Program-made: the position numbers and the translations under genes | Assembly: GCF_900105765.1 (NCBI RefSeq) | Contig: NZ_FNTX01000001.1 | Location: 992,001-1,056,000, forward strand | DNA from: Ruania alba | Lineage (GTDB): Bacteria > Actinomycetota > Actinomycetes > Actinomycetales > Beutenbergiaceae | Reading direction: 5' to 3' | DNA: 64,000 nt | In this document: positions 55,212 to 63,475 of the stretch, one piece after another | Layout: every line of letters starts with the position of its first letter | Position numbering within the stretch: the stretch's first letter is position 1 | The notes under the pieces: model-generated | Database searches by the model: none | Told to the model about the DNA's origin: nothing | What the model saw: the letters and a program-made list of their open reading frames with translations, nothing else

Positions 55212-56198
55212 TCACGGAACCAGCAAGACCTTCCCCGTGGTCTGGCGTCCCTCGAGCGCCTCGTGAGCGCGGGCGGCCTCGGCGAGGGGGTACCGGGCGC
55301 CGATCCGCACCTGCAGCTCGCCGCTGGCGACGGCCTCGAAGACCGCACCCGCGCGCCAGGCCAGCTCGGCCGGGTCAGCGATGTAGTCGAACAGCTTGGG
55401 TCGGGTGACCATGAGCGAGCCCGCCTGGTTCAGTCGCTGCAGGTCCACCGGCGGGACCTGCCCGCTCGCCCCGCCGAACAGCACCAGCAAACCCCGACGG
55501 CGCACGCTCGCCAGGCAGGCGTCGAAGGTGTCCTTCCCGACGCCGTCGTAGGCCACGTGCACGCCCGCACCGTCGGTCAGCTCCCGGACCCGGGCGGGAA
55601 GGCCGGTGGTCAGGTCGTCGAACTGGTCGTAGCGGATCACGTCGGAGGCCCCGGCCGCACGAGAGAGCTCGGCCTTGGCGTCGGAGGAAGTGGTGGTGAT
55701 CACGCGAGCGCCACGTGCCACGGCGAGCTGGGTGAGCAGCAGGCCGACGCCGCCGGCACCGGCGGTGAGAAGGACAGTCTGGCCCGGCTCGAGGCGGGTG
55801 ACACCGTCGACCAGCATGTGCGCGGTCATCCCCTGCAGGGGGATGGCGGCCGCGGTCTCGGCGTCCACGCCGTCGGGCACCGGGAGGGCATGGCCGGCGT
55901 CCACGAGCACCTGTGCGGCATAGCTGCCACTGGCGCTGGCGGTCCAGGCCACCCGGTCGCCGACGGCCACGGAGTCAACACCGTCGCCGAGCGCGGTCAC
56001 CACACCGGCGCCTTCTCCGCCCGGGGTGAGCGGAAAGTCCATCGGGTACACCCCGGACCGGTGGTAGGTGTCGATGAAGTTGATCCCGATGGCCTCGGTG
56101 CGAACCAGCACCTGGCCGGGGCCCGGCTCGGGCGGTTCCACATCGAGGAGGGTCAGAGTCTCCGGTCCGCCCGGCTCCCGGGCCACGATCGCGTCCAT
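55212..56198 (-). CDS. Zinc-independent quinone oxidoreductase (QOR, MDR family)
   Basis: NADPH-dependent quinone reductase-like protein of 328 residues. Seen: IGINFIDTYHRSGVYP, PLTPGGEGAGVV, LTAGAGGVGLLLTQLA (the nucleotide loop) and GRQTTGKVLLVP at the C-terminus. The cysteine/histidine ligands of zinc alcohol dehydrogenases are missing, as in QOR1. The ATG at 56198 has a TACGTT -10 7 bases upstream (leaderless); the longer frame upstream is discarded. First gene of a two-gene unit with the MFS transporter. Confidence 0.92.
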   Translation of the reverse strand: MDAIVAREPGGPETLTLLDVEPPEPGPGQVLVRTEAIGINFIDTYHRSGVYPMDFPLTPGGEGAGVVTALGDGVDSVAVGDRVAWTASASGSYAAQVLVDAGHALPVPDGVDAETAAAIPLQGMTAHMLVDGVTRLEPGQTVLLTAGAGGVGLLLTQLAVARGARVITTTSSDAKAELSRAAGASDVIRYDQFDDLTTGLPARVRELTDGAGVHVAYDGVGKDTFDACLASVRRRGLLVLFGGASGQVPPVDLQRLNQAGSLMVTRPKLFDYIADPAELAWRAGAVFEAVASGELQVRIGARYPLAEAARAHEALEGRQTTGKVLLVP

Positions 56199-56205
56199 GA
56201 GACCC

Positions 56206-56211
56206 AACGTA
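56206..56211 (-). promoter_or_regulatory. Leaderless -10 of the QOR gene
   Basis: Minus-strand TACGTT, 7 bases before the ATG at 56198. Confidence 0.5.
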
Positions 56212-56259
56212 CGCCGAAACCACGGCGAGACAGTGCCGGCGCCCGCGTGGGGGACATCC

Positions 56260-56883
56260 CTACCGGAGTGCCTTCTCCCGTGAATTCCGACGGTGCCGCA
56301 CGACCAGCACCGCGACGACCGCGGCCAGCGCCAGCACGCCGACGGCGATCCATCCGGCGGTGCCGAGCGTGCGTGCCATCTCCGGTAGTGCGGTGCGGGC
56401 CGTCGCACCGGCACCCACCCAGAGGCCGGACCAGCTGGCCGCGCCGAGCAGCGAACCGAGCACGAAGCTGCGGTACGTCACGCCCGCCGCACCGGCGACC
56501 GCCGGCACCACCGTGCGCACCCCGGGCAGCAGTCGCGACCCGGCGATCGCCCAGGTGCCGTAGGTGCCCATCATCCGGGAGCCGGCGTCCCAGTGCCGCA
56601 CCCCGATGCGTCGTACCAGGGCGCTCTCCCGCAGCGCCGGCCCCAGCTTGCGGCCGATCAGATAGCCCACATGGTCGCCCAGGCTCGCCCCGACGGCGAC
56701 CACCCCCAGCGCCCAGGCGACGTCAGCTCCGGTGGTCGTGGCCGCGCCCAGGGCGAGCACCGCCGTCTCACCCGGGAACGCCAGCCCGAGGCCCAGCGCG
56801 GACTCGGCGAACGCGAACACCCCGCCCAGCAGGAGCAGCAACGGGCCGAACTGATCGGCGAGACCGGCGAGGAAGGCGTCCAT
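56260..56883 (-). CDS. DedA-family membrane protein
   Basis: A 207-residue VTT-domain protein with about five hydrophobic segments. Typical elements: FAESALGLGLAFPGETAVLA, GASLGDHVGYLIGRKLGP and GSRLLPGVRTVVPAVAGAAG. DedA proteins act in undecaprenyl-phosphate or phospholipid flipping and membrane homeostasis. A basic tail (RHRRNSREKALR) ends the protein. It is separated from the QOR gene by 61 bases and reads the same way; no clear promoter or strong ribosome-binding site was found. Confidence 0.9.
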   Translation of the reverse strand: MDAFLAGLADQFGPLLLLLGGVFAFAESALGLGLAFPGETAVLALGAATTTGADVAWALGVVAVGASLGDHVGYLIGRKLGPALRESALVRRIGVRHWDAGSRMMGTYGTWAIAGSRLLPGVRTVVPAVAGAAGVTYRSFVLGSLLGAASWSGLWVGAGATARTALPEMARTLGTAGWIAVGVLALAAVVAVLVVRHRRNSREKALR

Positions 56884-56977
56884 AGTTGCCAGCCAACCGC
56901 CTGCAGATGTGCCACCACATCGGGTACCACCCGGATCTGACCCGGAACCTCAGGGCTCGAGACTCAGGGTAGGACGC

Positions 56978-57754
56978 TCAGTCCGGCGGACGGATGCCGT
57001 GGCCGTTCAGCCACTCCACCCAGTGCTGCGACCAGCCGGCCACCGCCCCGGTCTCCTCCAGCGCCAACCCGAGGCCGTGCCTCCCGTGCGGATACACGTG
57101 CGCCTCCACGTCCGCCCGGGCCGCCCGCCACGCTGAGACGGCGGCGAGGGTGTTCTCCACAGGGACGGCTGCGTCGTCGGATGTGTGCCACACGAACGCC
57201 GGGGGAGCGGCGGCATCCACCCGGTTCTCCACGCTCAGTGCGAGGGCCAGCGCTTCGGTGTGGTCCGCGCCGAGCAGGTTCAGCCGGGACCCCACATGGG
57301 TGCGCGCCACGAGGGAGAAGACGGGGTAGCCCATGGTCACCAGGTCGGGGCGGGCGAGGGTGTCGGGGTCGATGCCTTCGCGCTCGGCGAGCGCGGTGCG
57401 CTCGGCATCAGTGGCCGTGGCGGCTGTCCCGGCGAGGTGCCCACCGGCGGAGTAGCCGATCACCGCGATCGGGCCGTTGATCTCGCCATGCACCCCGGCG
57501 CGCAGGTCGGCCAGCGCCAGCAGCACCTGCTCGAGCGCTTCCGGGTACCGGGCCGGGGCCACCGGGTAGTCCAGGTGCCCGGCCGGGATGCCCCGCGCGG
57601 CGAGCCAGTCGGCCGTCCCGGGGCCCTCATGCTCGCTGCGGTGGGCGTATCCGCCACCGGCGAGCGCAAGGACGAACCCGCGACCACCGGAGGTCAACAG
57701 CTCGGGTGTGGCAGGAGACAGGACGAGCGGGACGCGGGCCACCTGATTCGGCAT
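56978..57754 (-). CDS. Alpha/beta hydrolase, probable esterase
   Basis: A 258-residue alpha/beta-hydrolase of the esterase/dienelactone-type group. The nucleophile elbow is GYSAGGH; WHTSDDAAVPVENT gives the acid and GRHGLGL the histidine. The oxyanion region reads LALAGGGYAHRSEHEG rather than the common HGGG. No signal peptide, so it is cytoplasmic. The ATG at 57754 is supported by a minus-strand TACGCT -10 7 bases upstream. Diverges from the ceramidase-like gene. Substrate unknown. Confidence 0.87.
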   Translation of the reverse strand: MPNQVARVPLVLSPATPELLTSGGRGFVLALAGGGYAHRSEHEGPGTADWLAARGIPAGHLDYPVAPARYPEALEQVLLALADLRAGVHGEINGPIAVIGYSAGGHLAGTAATATDAERTALAEREGIDPDTLARPDLVTMGYPVFSLVARTHVGSRLNLLGADHTEALALALSVENRVDAAAPPAFVWHTSDDAAVPVENTLAAVSAWRAARADVEAHVYPHGRHGLGLALEETGAVAGWSQHWVEWLNGHGIRPPD

Positions 57755-57761
57755 GCGCCGC

Positions 57762-57767
57762 AGCGTA
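57762..57767 (-). promoter_or_regulatory. Leaderless -10 of the hydrolase gene
   Basis: Minus-strand TACGCT, 7 bases before the ATG at 57754. Confidence 0.55.
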
Positions 57768-57823
57768 TCCTCAGCGCACACGGGGCGCCGAGAGCGTCCA
57801 GGACGTGGTGAGGAGGCGAACTC

Positions 57824-59068
57824 GTGCAGGTGGGAGCGGCAGTACGGACGGCTGCGGTGCCGGTGGGCACACCCATGTCCGGGTACGCCGGACGAGCCGG
57901 CCCGAGCCTGGGCGTGCACCAGGCCACCTCGGTGCGTGCGCTGGTGGTCGACGACGTCGCGATCGTGGCACTGGACGTGTGCGCGGTGCACATGCGCACC
58001 TCCGACCGGGTCGCGGCGGCGGTCCGCGGATGGGCAGGGACCTGCGTGGTCACCGCCACCCACACGCACGCCGGCCCGTGCGTCGCCTTCGGGCGGGTCG
58101 GTGGCCATGCTGCGCAGGCGCACGAGACCGTGGTGGAGGCGGCCATCGCCGCGGTGCGGGAGGCGGCGGGGGAGCGGGTACCGTGCGAGGTGACCGTGGC
58201 GCGAGCAACCGGCGTCGGCGTGGCGCGCAACCGCCGGCACCCTGACCGTCCCATCGACCCGCCCGTCTGGCGACTGACATTCCGGGCGCAGGATCGGGTG
58301 GTCGCCGACCTGATCAACTACCCGTGCCACCCGGTGGTGCTGGACGCCGCCAACCGGCTTATCGCCGCCGACTATCCGGGAGCCTTGCGCGACGAGGTCG
58401 AACGCGCGCACCCGGGTAGCGTGTGCCTCTTCCTCACCGGCGCGGCCGGCGACGTGAACACCGGCCACCCGGCAGAAGCGTCCTACACCGAGTCCGGTGC
58501 GGGGGAGCGGAGCCTAGCCGAGGCAGGCCGCGTCGGTCAGCGGATCGCCACGGCAGCGCTCGCCGCTGCGGAGCGGCAGGTGGACGTGCCGGCGGTCGCC
58601 CGCGTGACCCGTGTTCCGGTACGACTGCCGTTCGCCCGGCCGGACGCCGGCGAACGGGAGGCGCACGTGCGCATGTGGCGCACGCAGCAACGCACCGCCG
58701 ACCCAGGACTGGCACGGGTGCTGCAGACCTGGATCGACTGGGCCGAGGCGGGCGTCCCGGACGACCCGGCCCCGTGGACGGGCCACGTCACCGCGGTCGA
58801 CATCGGCGTCCCACTCGTCTTCCTCCCCGGTGAACCCTTCTTGGCCACCGCCGAGGCGATCGAGCGCGCCATCGGCGCACCGGTGCTCGTGGCCGGCTAC
58901 GCCGACGACGTCCCCGGCTACCTGCCCCCGTCCCACGAGTACGCCCACGGTGGCTACGAGGTCCTCGATGCCCACCGGTACTACGCGATGCCGGCGCCGT
59001 TCGCGCCCGGCTGCGCGGAGCGGGTGGGTGATGCGGCTGTGGAGGCGATCTTGGCGGCGCAGCACTGA
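57824..59068 (+). CDS. Neutral/alkaline ceramidase-like hydrolase
   Basis: A 414-residue protein of the neutral/alkaline non-lysosomal ceramidase N-domain type. Zinc-ligand candidates are visible: the H-x-H in TATHTHAGPC, a His in INYPCHPVVL, and FLTGAAGDVNTGHP with the conserved Gly/Asp/Asn. The C-terminal beta domain of secreted ceramidases is absent and there is no signal peptide, so it is a shorter, apparently cytoplasmic relative whose substrate may not be ceramide. GTG follows AGGAGG (57811-57816) by 7 bases. It diverges from the esterase gene. Confidence 0.85.
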   Translation: MQVGAAVRTAAVPVGTPMSGYAGRAGPSLGVHQATSVRALVVDDVAIVALDVCAVHMRTSDRVAAAVRGWAGTCVVTATHTHAGPCVAFGRVGGHAAQAHETVVEAAIAAVREAAGERVPCEVTVARATGVGVARNRRHPDRPIDPPVWRLTFRAQDRVVADLINYPCHPVVLDAANRLIAADYPGALRDEVERAHPGSVCLFLTGAAGDVNTGHPAEASYTESGAGERSLAEAGRVGQRIATAALAAAERQVDVPAVARVTRVPVRLPFARPDAGEREAHVRMWRTQQRTADPGLARVLQTWIDWAEAGVPDDPAPWTGHVTAVDIGVPLVFLPGEPFLATAEAIERAIGAPVLVAGYADDVPGYLPPSHEYAHGGYEVLDAHRYYAMPAPFAPGCAERVGDAAVEAILAAQH

Positions 59069-59084
59069 TCGGCCGAACGGCCGA
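59069..59084 (+). terminator. Short hairpin after the ceramidase-like gene
   Basis: TCGGCC-GAAC-GGCCGA, 6-bp stem with a 4-base loop, starts at the base after the stop codon. Weak terminator candidate. Confidence 0.4.
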
Positions 59085-59142
59085 GCAGGATCGAACCGAA
59101 TGACCGATGTGCCGGTCGCTGGCGCACCGCGACGATCGAGGC

Positions 59143-59805
59143 ATGGTCTCCACCCCAGTCCCCACGAAGCTTCCCCGTGATCCCGCTCGCCGCAGGAACC
59201 GGCCCCAATGGCTGCTACCGGCCGGGCTGCTTTTCCTCGCCCTCGTCCCCGTGCTCGCCGGCGCCATGCGGATCACCGAGCTCGCGTCCGGCGCCACGGT
59301 CACCGCCGAGAACGCCCGCTTTGTCGACTCCCCGGTCCCTGTGGTCGCGCACATCGCCGGCTCCACCCTGTACCTGCTGCTCGGCGCGTTGCAGTTCGTG
59401 CCCACGCTCCGTCGTCGGCGCTGGCACCGGTTCGCCGGCCGGGTGCTGGTTCCTGCCGGTCTGGTGTCGGCCTTCTCCGGCATCTGGATGGCCGTCGCGT
59501 ACGACCTACCGGCCAGCAACGGACCAGTCCTGGCAGTGATTCGCGTGGCCCTCGGTGCCGTGATGGCGGCTGGCCTCGTGATCGCGGTGGTCGCGATCCT
59601 GCGCCGGAACGTGCAACGACACCGCGCTTGGATGATCCGCTCCTATGTGATCGCTCTGGGGGCCGGCACCCAGGTGTTCACCTTCCTACCGTGGACGCTC
59701 GCGCTCGGTCAGCCGGGGACGGCCATGACCACAGTCCTGATGGCCGCCGGCTGGGGCATCAACATGGTGGTCGCCGAGATCGCCATCCGCCGTGGCCGGC
59801 GATGA
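59143..59805 (+). CDS. DUF2306 membrane protein
   Basis: A 220-residue protein with about six hydrophobic segments and the DUF2306 pattern: VAHIAGSTLYLLLGALQFVP, RRRRWHRFAGRVLVP and HRAWMIRSYVIALGAGTQVF, including conserved histidines that might bind heme or metal. The role is unknown. The ATG at 59143 is preferred; the frame also opens at 59107 with an atypical hydrophilic N-terminus. The two-component system begins at or just after its stop. Confidence 0.78.
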   Translation: MVSTPVPTKLPRDPARRRNRPQWLLPAGLLFLALVPVLAGAMRITELASGATVTAENARFVDSPVPVVAHIAGSTLYLLLGALQFVPTLRRRRWHRFAGRVLVPAGLVSAFSGIWMAVAYDLPASNGPVLAVIRVALGAVMAAGLVIAVVAILRRNVQRHRAWMIRSYVIALGAGTQVFTFLPWTLALGQPGTAMTTVLMAAGWGINMVVAEIAIRRGRR

Positions 59806-59813
59806 GACGACCG

Positions 59814-59828
59814 TATGCTGGCGCGATG
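59814..59828 (+). promoter_or_regulatory. Leaderless -10 of the sensor kinase gene
   Basis: TATGCT (59814-59819) lies 6 bases before the ATG at 59826, inside the end of the preceding transcript. It supports a separate promoter for the two-component system. Confidence 0.5.
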
Positions 59829-60941
59829 GGCTCCGCCGCGCGGTCGACGCCGCCGGGCACTCCACCGTCCCGCGGGTGGCGCGACTGGGTCCTGCTCCTC
59901 GGTGTGACCGCCGCGGTCGCCGCGGAGACGGCCCTGCGCACCGACGTCCCGCCCCAGTGGCCGTGGGCCGCGGTCCTGATCGCGGTCGCCGTCACCACGC
60001 TGTGGCGGCGCCGATTCCCGACGGCGATGCTCGCCACCGCGCTCGGTGTCGCCACGGCAGCCGGTCAGCTCATCGCGACCGACCTTGCCCTGGTCTCCTC
60101 GATCTACCTGCTCACCCTGGTGTACGCGGTACCACGATGGGGGAGGGGCCGGTCGATGGTCGCCGGCGGAGCGCTGATGCTCGTCGCCGTCCTGGTCCCG
60201 AGCCTCGTGGGCTCGGCCCCGTGGGCCGATGCGTGGGGATCGGCCGCCGTGGTCCTCGCCACCGGCGCCCTTGGCCTCGCGTTCCGGTGGCGGGCGGCAT
60301 CCCGCGCGCGCGAGTTGGAACAGGTGCGGTTGCTCGAGGGCGAGCGGCTGGCGCGCGACCTGCACGACACCGTCGCCCACCACGTCTCCGCGATCGCCGT
60401 GCGCGCCCAGGCCGGTCGCGCGGTCGCGGCCACCGACAGCGCTGCCGCCACCGACGCCCTCCGCGTGATCGAGGACGAGGCATCCCGCGCCCTGGCCGAG
60501 ATGCGCTCGATCGTGCGCATCCTCCGCCGCGACGACAATCCCGAGCTCGCCCCCGCACCGGGGATCGCCGACCTGAGTGCGCTCGCGGACGCCGGGGGAG
60601 CGGCGCCGGTGCAGGTGGAGGTCACCGGAGACACCTCAACAGTCCCGGCCCGGGTGAGTGCCGCCGTCTACCGGATCGCCCAGGAGGCGCTCACGAACGT
60701 ACGCCGGCACGCCCGTGGCGCCACGCGCGCCCTCCTGCTGGTCCACATCGACGCGCTCGAGGTGACCGTGGAGATCAGCGACGACGGCAGTCCGGCGCAC
60801 GCTCCGCCGTCGGGAGGGTACGGGATCGCCGGGATGACCGAACGGGCCACCATGCTGGGCGGACGCTGCACCGCCGGCCCCGGCCCTGACGGCGGCTGGA
60901 TCGTCACGGTGACCCTTCCCCTGGCAGGATCACCGGGGTGA
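59826..60941 (+). CDS. NarL/DesK-type sensor histidine kinase
   Basis: A 371-residue kinase. About five membrane segments fill residues 15-155, with no large extracellular domain, so it may sense the membrane or partner proteins. A dimerisation HisKA_3 domain carries the phospho-acceptor His180 in RDLHDTVAHHVSAIAV, and the C-terminal ATPase domain has YRIAQEALTNVRRHARG and GGYGIAGMTERATMLGG. Starts considered: ATG 59826 (leaderless -10) and ATG 59802 (ATGA overlap with the DUF2306 stop). Coupled to the response regulator by GTGA. Confidence 0.92.
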   Translation: MGSAARSTPPGTPPSRGWRDWVLLLGVTAAVAAETALRTDVPPQWPWAAVLIAVAVTTLWRRRFPTAMLATALGVATAAGQLIATDLALVSSIYLLTLVYAVPRWGRGRSMVAGGALMLVAVLVPSLVGSAPWADAWGSAAVVLATGALGLAFRWRAASRARELEQVRLLEGERLARDLHDTVAHHVSAIAVRAQAGRAVAATDSAAATDALRVIEDEASRALAEMRSIVRILRRDDNPELAPAPGIADLSALADAGGAAPVQVEVTGDTSTVPARVSAAVYRIAQEALTNVRRHARGATRALLLVHIDALEVTVEISDDGSPAHAPPSGGYGIAGMTERATMLGGRCTAGPGPDGGWIVTVTLPLAGSPG

Positions 60942-61609
60942 GCATCCGGGTGCTGGTAGCCGACGATCAGGAGATCGTCCGCACCGGGCTGCGGATGATC
61001 CTGGACGCCCAGCCCGGCATCGAGGTGATCGCCGAGGCCTCCGAGGGCGCCCAGGCCATTCGCCTCGCCCGCCAGGAGCGACCGGACGTGTGCCTGGTCG
61101 ACATCCGGATGCCGGGCACGGACGGTCTCGAGGTCACCCGGCAGCTCGCCGGCCCGGGGGTATCCGACCCGATCCCGGTGGTGGTGATCACCACCTTCGA
61201 CCTCGACGAGTACGTCTACACCGCACTGCGGAACGGCGCCCGCGGGTTCCTTCTCAAGAACGCCGGTCCCGTGCTGCTGAACGAGGCGGTACACGCGGCG
61301 GCGCGGGGCGACGCGCTCATCGACCCGGCGATCACCGTCCGGCTCATCAGTACCTTCGCCGGGGCCGCACCATCGCCCGCCCCGCCCGCAGCCCCGGCCA
61401 GCCCGCTCACCGCCCGCGAGGAGGAGGTGCTCGCCGCCGTCGCTCGCGGCCTCGGCAACACCGAGATCGCCCGCGAGCTGCACATCTCCCTGAGCACGGT
61501 GAAGACGCACCTCGGGAGCCTGATGACCAAGCTGGATGCCCGCAACCGGGTGGAGCTCGCCATCTGGGCCGCCGAGCGGGCCCGGTCACTCACTCAGCGA
61601 TCCGGGTAG
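60938..61609 (+). CDS. NarL/LuxR-type response regulator
   Basis: A 223-residue regulator. The receiver domain has the acidic pair in VLVADDQEIVRTGL, the phosphorylation site Asp55 (CLVDIRMPG) and the conserved Lys in GFLLKNAGP. A Pro/Ala linker leads to a LuxR-type DNA-binding domain (LTAREEEVLAAVARGLGNTE, STVKTHLGSLMTKL). GTG overlaps the kinase stop, so the pair is cotranslated. Its 3' end overlaps the convergent def gene by 16 bases. Targets are unknown. Confidence 0.95.
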   Translation: MSIRVLVADDQEIVRTGLRMILDAQPGIEVIAEASEGAQAIRLARQERPDVCLVDIRMPGTDGLEVTRQLAGPGVSDPIPVVVITTFDLDEYVYTALRNGARGFLLKNAGPVLLNEAVHAAARGDALIDPAITVRLISTFAGAAPSPAPPAAPASPLTAREEEVLAAVARGLGNTEIARELHISLSTVKTHLGSLMTKLDARNRVELAIWAAERARSLTQRSG

Positions 61610-62175
61610 ACCGCCGGTTCCTTCTCGTGCACGCGGCTCACCGAGTCCCGCCGCTCCAGCACCTCCTCGCGCAGGTCCTCCATGTCCCGCAGCACTCGCT
61701 TGCGGACCCGCTTGCTCAGCAGGTCCACGTACAGCCGCCCATTGGTGTGGTCGGTCTCGTGCTGGAAGCAGCGCGCCAGATATCCGTGGGCGGTCAGCTC
61801 CACCGGCGCCCCGGTGATGTCCACCCCGCGCACTCGCACGTCGAGCGGCCGGAACAGCTCCGCCCCCGGGCCGGGCACGGAGAGACAGCCCTCCTCGATC
61901 TCCTCGGTCTCAGCGCTGGTCACCTCCACCTCGGGGTTGGCCACGTGGCCCACATACCGGGTGCCGTCGGAGTCGGTGAGGTCATAGACGAACAGTCGTA
62001 GGTCCACGCCCACCTGATTCGCGGCCAGGCCCACCCCTTCGGCCACCAGCATCGTGGCGAACATGTCGTCCACCAGGCTGGCCAGCTCCTCGGTCCCGAA
62101 CGCCGTCACGTCGGCGCAACGCTCATGCAGCACGGACTCACCGATCTCGGTGACCCGCAGCGCGCGCCCGCGCAC
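61594..62175 (-). CDS. def: Peptide deformylase, 5' end probably frameshifted
   Basis: Metal protease that removes the formyl group from nascent N-terminal methionine. All three motifs are intact: [18 protein letters not shown] with the metal Cys, and the HExxH-type QHETDH. In this frame the first start is the GTG at 62175, whose only GGAGG lies just 2 bases upstream. In another frame an ATG at 62237 with GAAGGG upstream encodes [18 protein letters not shown] and reaches the same place; one extra C in the run of four at 62183-62186 would join the two into a 214-residue protein. So the real start is probably 62237, with an indel in the sequence or a true frameshift. Confidence 0.88.
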   Translation of the reverse strand: MRGRALRVTEIGESVLHERCADVTAFGTEELASLVDDMFATMLVAEGVGLAANQVGVDLRLFVYDLTDSDGTRYVGHVANPEVEVTSAETEEIEEGCLSVPGPGAELFRPLDVRVRGVDITGAPVELTAHGYLARCFQHETDHTNGRLYVDLLSKRVRKRVLRDMEDLREEVLERRDSVSRVHEKEPAVYPDR

Positions 62176-62237
62176 GGCCTCCGGGGAATCTCGGGGTAGT
62201 CGTCGACCGCACTGCCCTGGACGATGGTGGTGCTCAT
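62176..62237 (-). other. Probable displaced 5' coding part of def
   Basis: Minus-strand ATG at 62237, with GAAGGG about 7 bases upstream, codes [18 protein letters not shown] before the frame runs out of step at CCCC (62186-62183). With a fifth C it would continue [15 protein letters not shown] directly into def. Confidence 0.6.
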
Positions 62238-62379
62238 GCTGTGCCCTTCTTGCACGCTCGCTCCGGTGCCTTGCTCCGGCACACCTCGTTCCTCGGCGTC
62301 CCTCCGCAGGGGCTCCTCACGCTCATGCCGAACATTCTTGCGTATTCCACCCCATGGTTGCGCTCGCTCGCACCACGCC

Positions 62380-62397
62380 ATGTATAGTTATTCATAT
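62380..62397 (+). promoter_or_regulatory. ARG-box-like operator over the argC leaderless promoter
   Basis: ATGTATAGTTATTCATAT; read on the other strand it is ATATGAATAACTATACAT, matching the ArgR box pattern TGAAT-N4-ATTCA in nearly all positions. It contains the -10 TATAGT (62383-62388) and reaches the argC ATG at 62396, 7 bases after the hexamer. It is also a striking AT-rich patch in high-GC DNA. ArgR with arginine would occlude the promoter. Confidence 0.8.
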
Positions 62398-63475
62398 GAC
62401 TGTATCGGTCGCGATCGCAGGTGCCAGTGGCTACGCGGGCGGAGAGACGCTGCGTCTGCTTCTTGCCCACCCCGAGGTAGAGGTCGGAGCGCTCACCGCG
62501 CACTCGAACGCCGGTGAACTCGTGGGCCGCCATCACCCGCATCTGCGCAGCGTGGCCGATCGCACCTTCGTGGCCACCACAGCCGAGAACCTGCGCGGGC
62601 ACGACGTCGTCGTCCTCGGCCTCCCGCACGGCGCCTCCGGCACCATCGCGGCGGAGCTGGAAGCGGTCGGCCCCGGCAGTGCTACCCCTCTGATCCTGGA
62701 CCTGGGTGCCGACCACCGGCTCACCGACGCCACCGACTGGGCTGCCTTCTACGGCAGCGAGCACGCGGGCAGCTGGCCCTACGGCATGCCCGAGCTGCTG
62801 CACGCCGGTGAGACTGCAGCGTCGTCGCAGCGTGGAGCGCTGAGCCAGGCCCGCCACATCGCGGTGCCCGGCTGCAACGTCACCGCCGTCACCCTCGGCA
62901 TCCAGCCCGGCGTCGCGGCCGGTGTTCTCGACCCGAGCGATGTCGTCGCCGTCCTCTCGGTCGGCTACTCCGGCGCCGGCAAGGCGATGAAACCCCACCT
63001 CACGGCCGCCGAAGGGATCGGCTCGGCCGCACCGTACGCGGTCGCCGGCACGCACCGGCACGTCCCCGAGATCGAGCAGAACCTGCGCGTCGCGGGTGCC
63101 GGGGCAGCGGACGTTCACTGCTCTTTTACCCCAGTGCTGGTCCCGATGTCCCGTGGCATCCTCGCCACCACGACGGCGCCCCTCGCCCCCGGTGTCACGC
63201 CCGCCCAGGTGCGTCTCGCCTGGGAGCAGGCCTACGCCGGTGAGCAGTTCGTCCAGCTCCTCCCGGAGGGCCAATGGCCGACGACGGCCGCCACCCTGGG
63301 TGCGAATACCGCCTTGGTGCAGGTCGCCATCGATGACAGGGCCGGCAGAGTCGTGACCATCTGCGCCATCGACAACCTCGTCAAGGGCACTGCCGGCGCG
63401 GCCGTGCAGTCCATGAACCTCGCCCTCGGGCTCCCCGAAGGGATCGGCCTGACCACCGAAGGAGTGGCCCCGTGA
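62396..63475 (+). CDS. argC: N-acetyl-gamma-glutamyl-phosphate reductase
   Basis: NADPH-dependent third step of arginine synthesis, reducing N-acetylglutamyl phosphate to the semialdehyde. The Rossmann start [19 protein letters not shown], the catalytic Cys160 in [24 protein letters not shown] and [13 protein letters not shown] are all present. The frame is open further upstream, but the ATG at 62396 gives the family N-terminus (359 aa) and fits the leaderless promoter/ARG box. The stop overlaps argJ by 4 bases. Confidence 0.96.
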   Translation: MTVSVAIAGASGYAGGETLRLLLAHPEVEVGALTAHSNAGELVGRHHPHLRSVADRTFVATTAENLRGHDVVVLGLPHGASGTIAAELEAVGPGSATPLILDLGADHRLTDATDWAAFYGSEHAGSWPYGMPELLHAGETAASSQRGALSQARHIAVPGCNVTAVTLGIQPGVAAGVLDPSDVVAVLSVGYSGAGKAMKPHLTAAEGIGSAAPYAVAGTHRHVPEIEQNLRVAGAGAADVHCSFTPVLVPMSRGILATTTAPLAPGVTPAQVRLAWEQAYAGEQFVQLLPEGQWPTTAATLGANTALVQVAIDDRAGRVVTICAIDNLVKGTAGAAVQSMNLALGLPEGIGLTTEGVAP

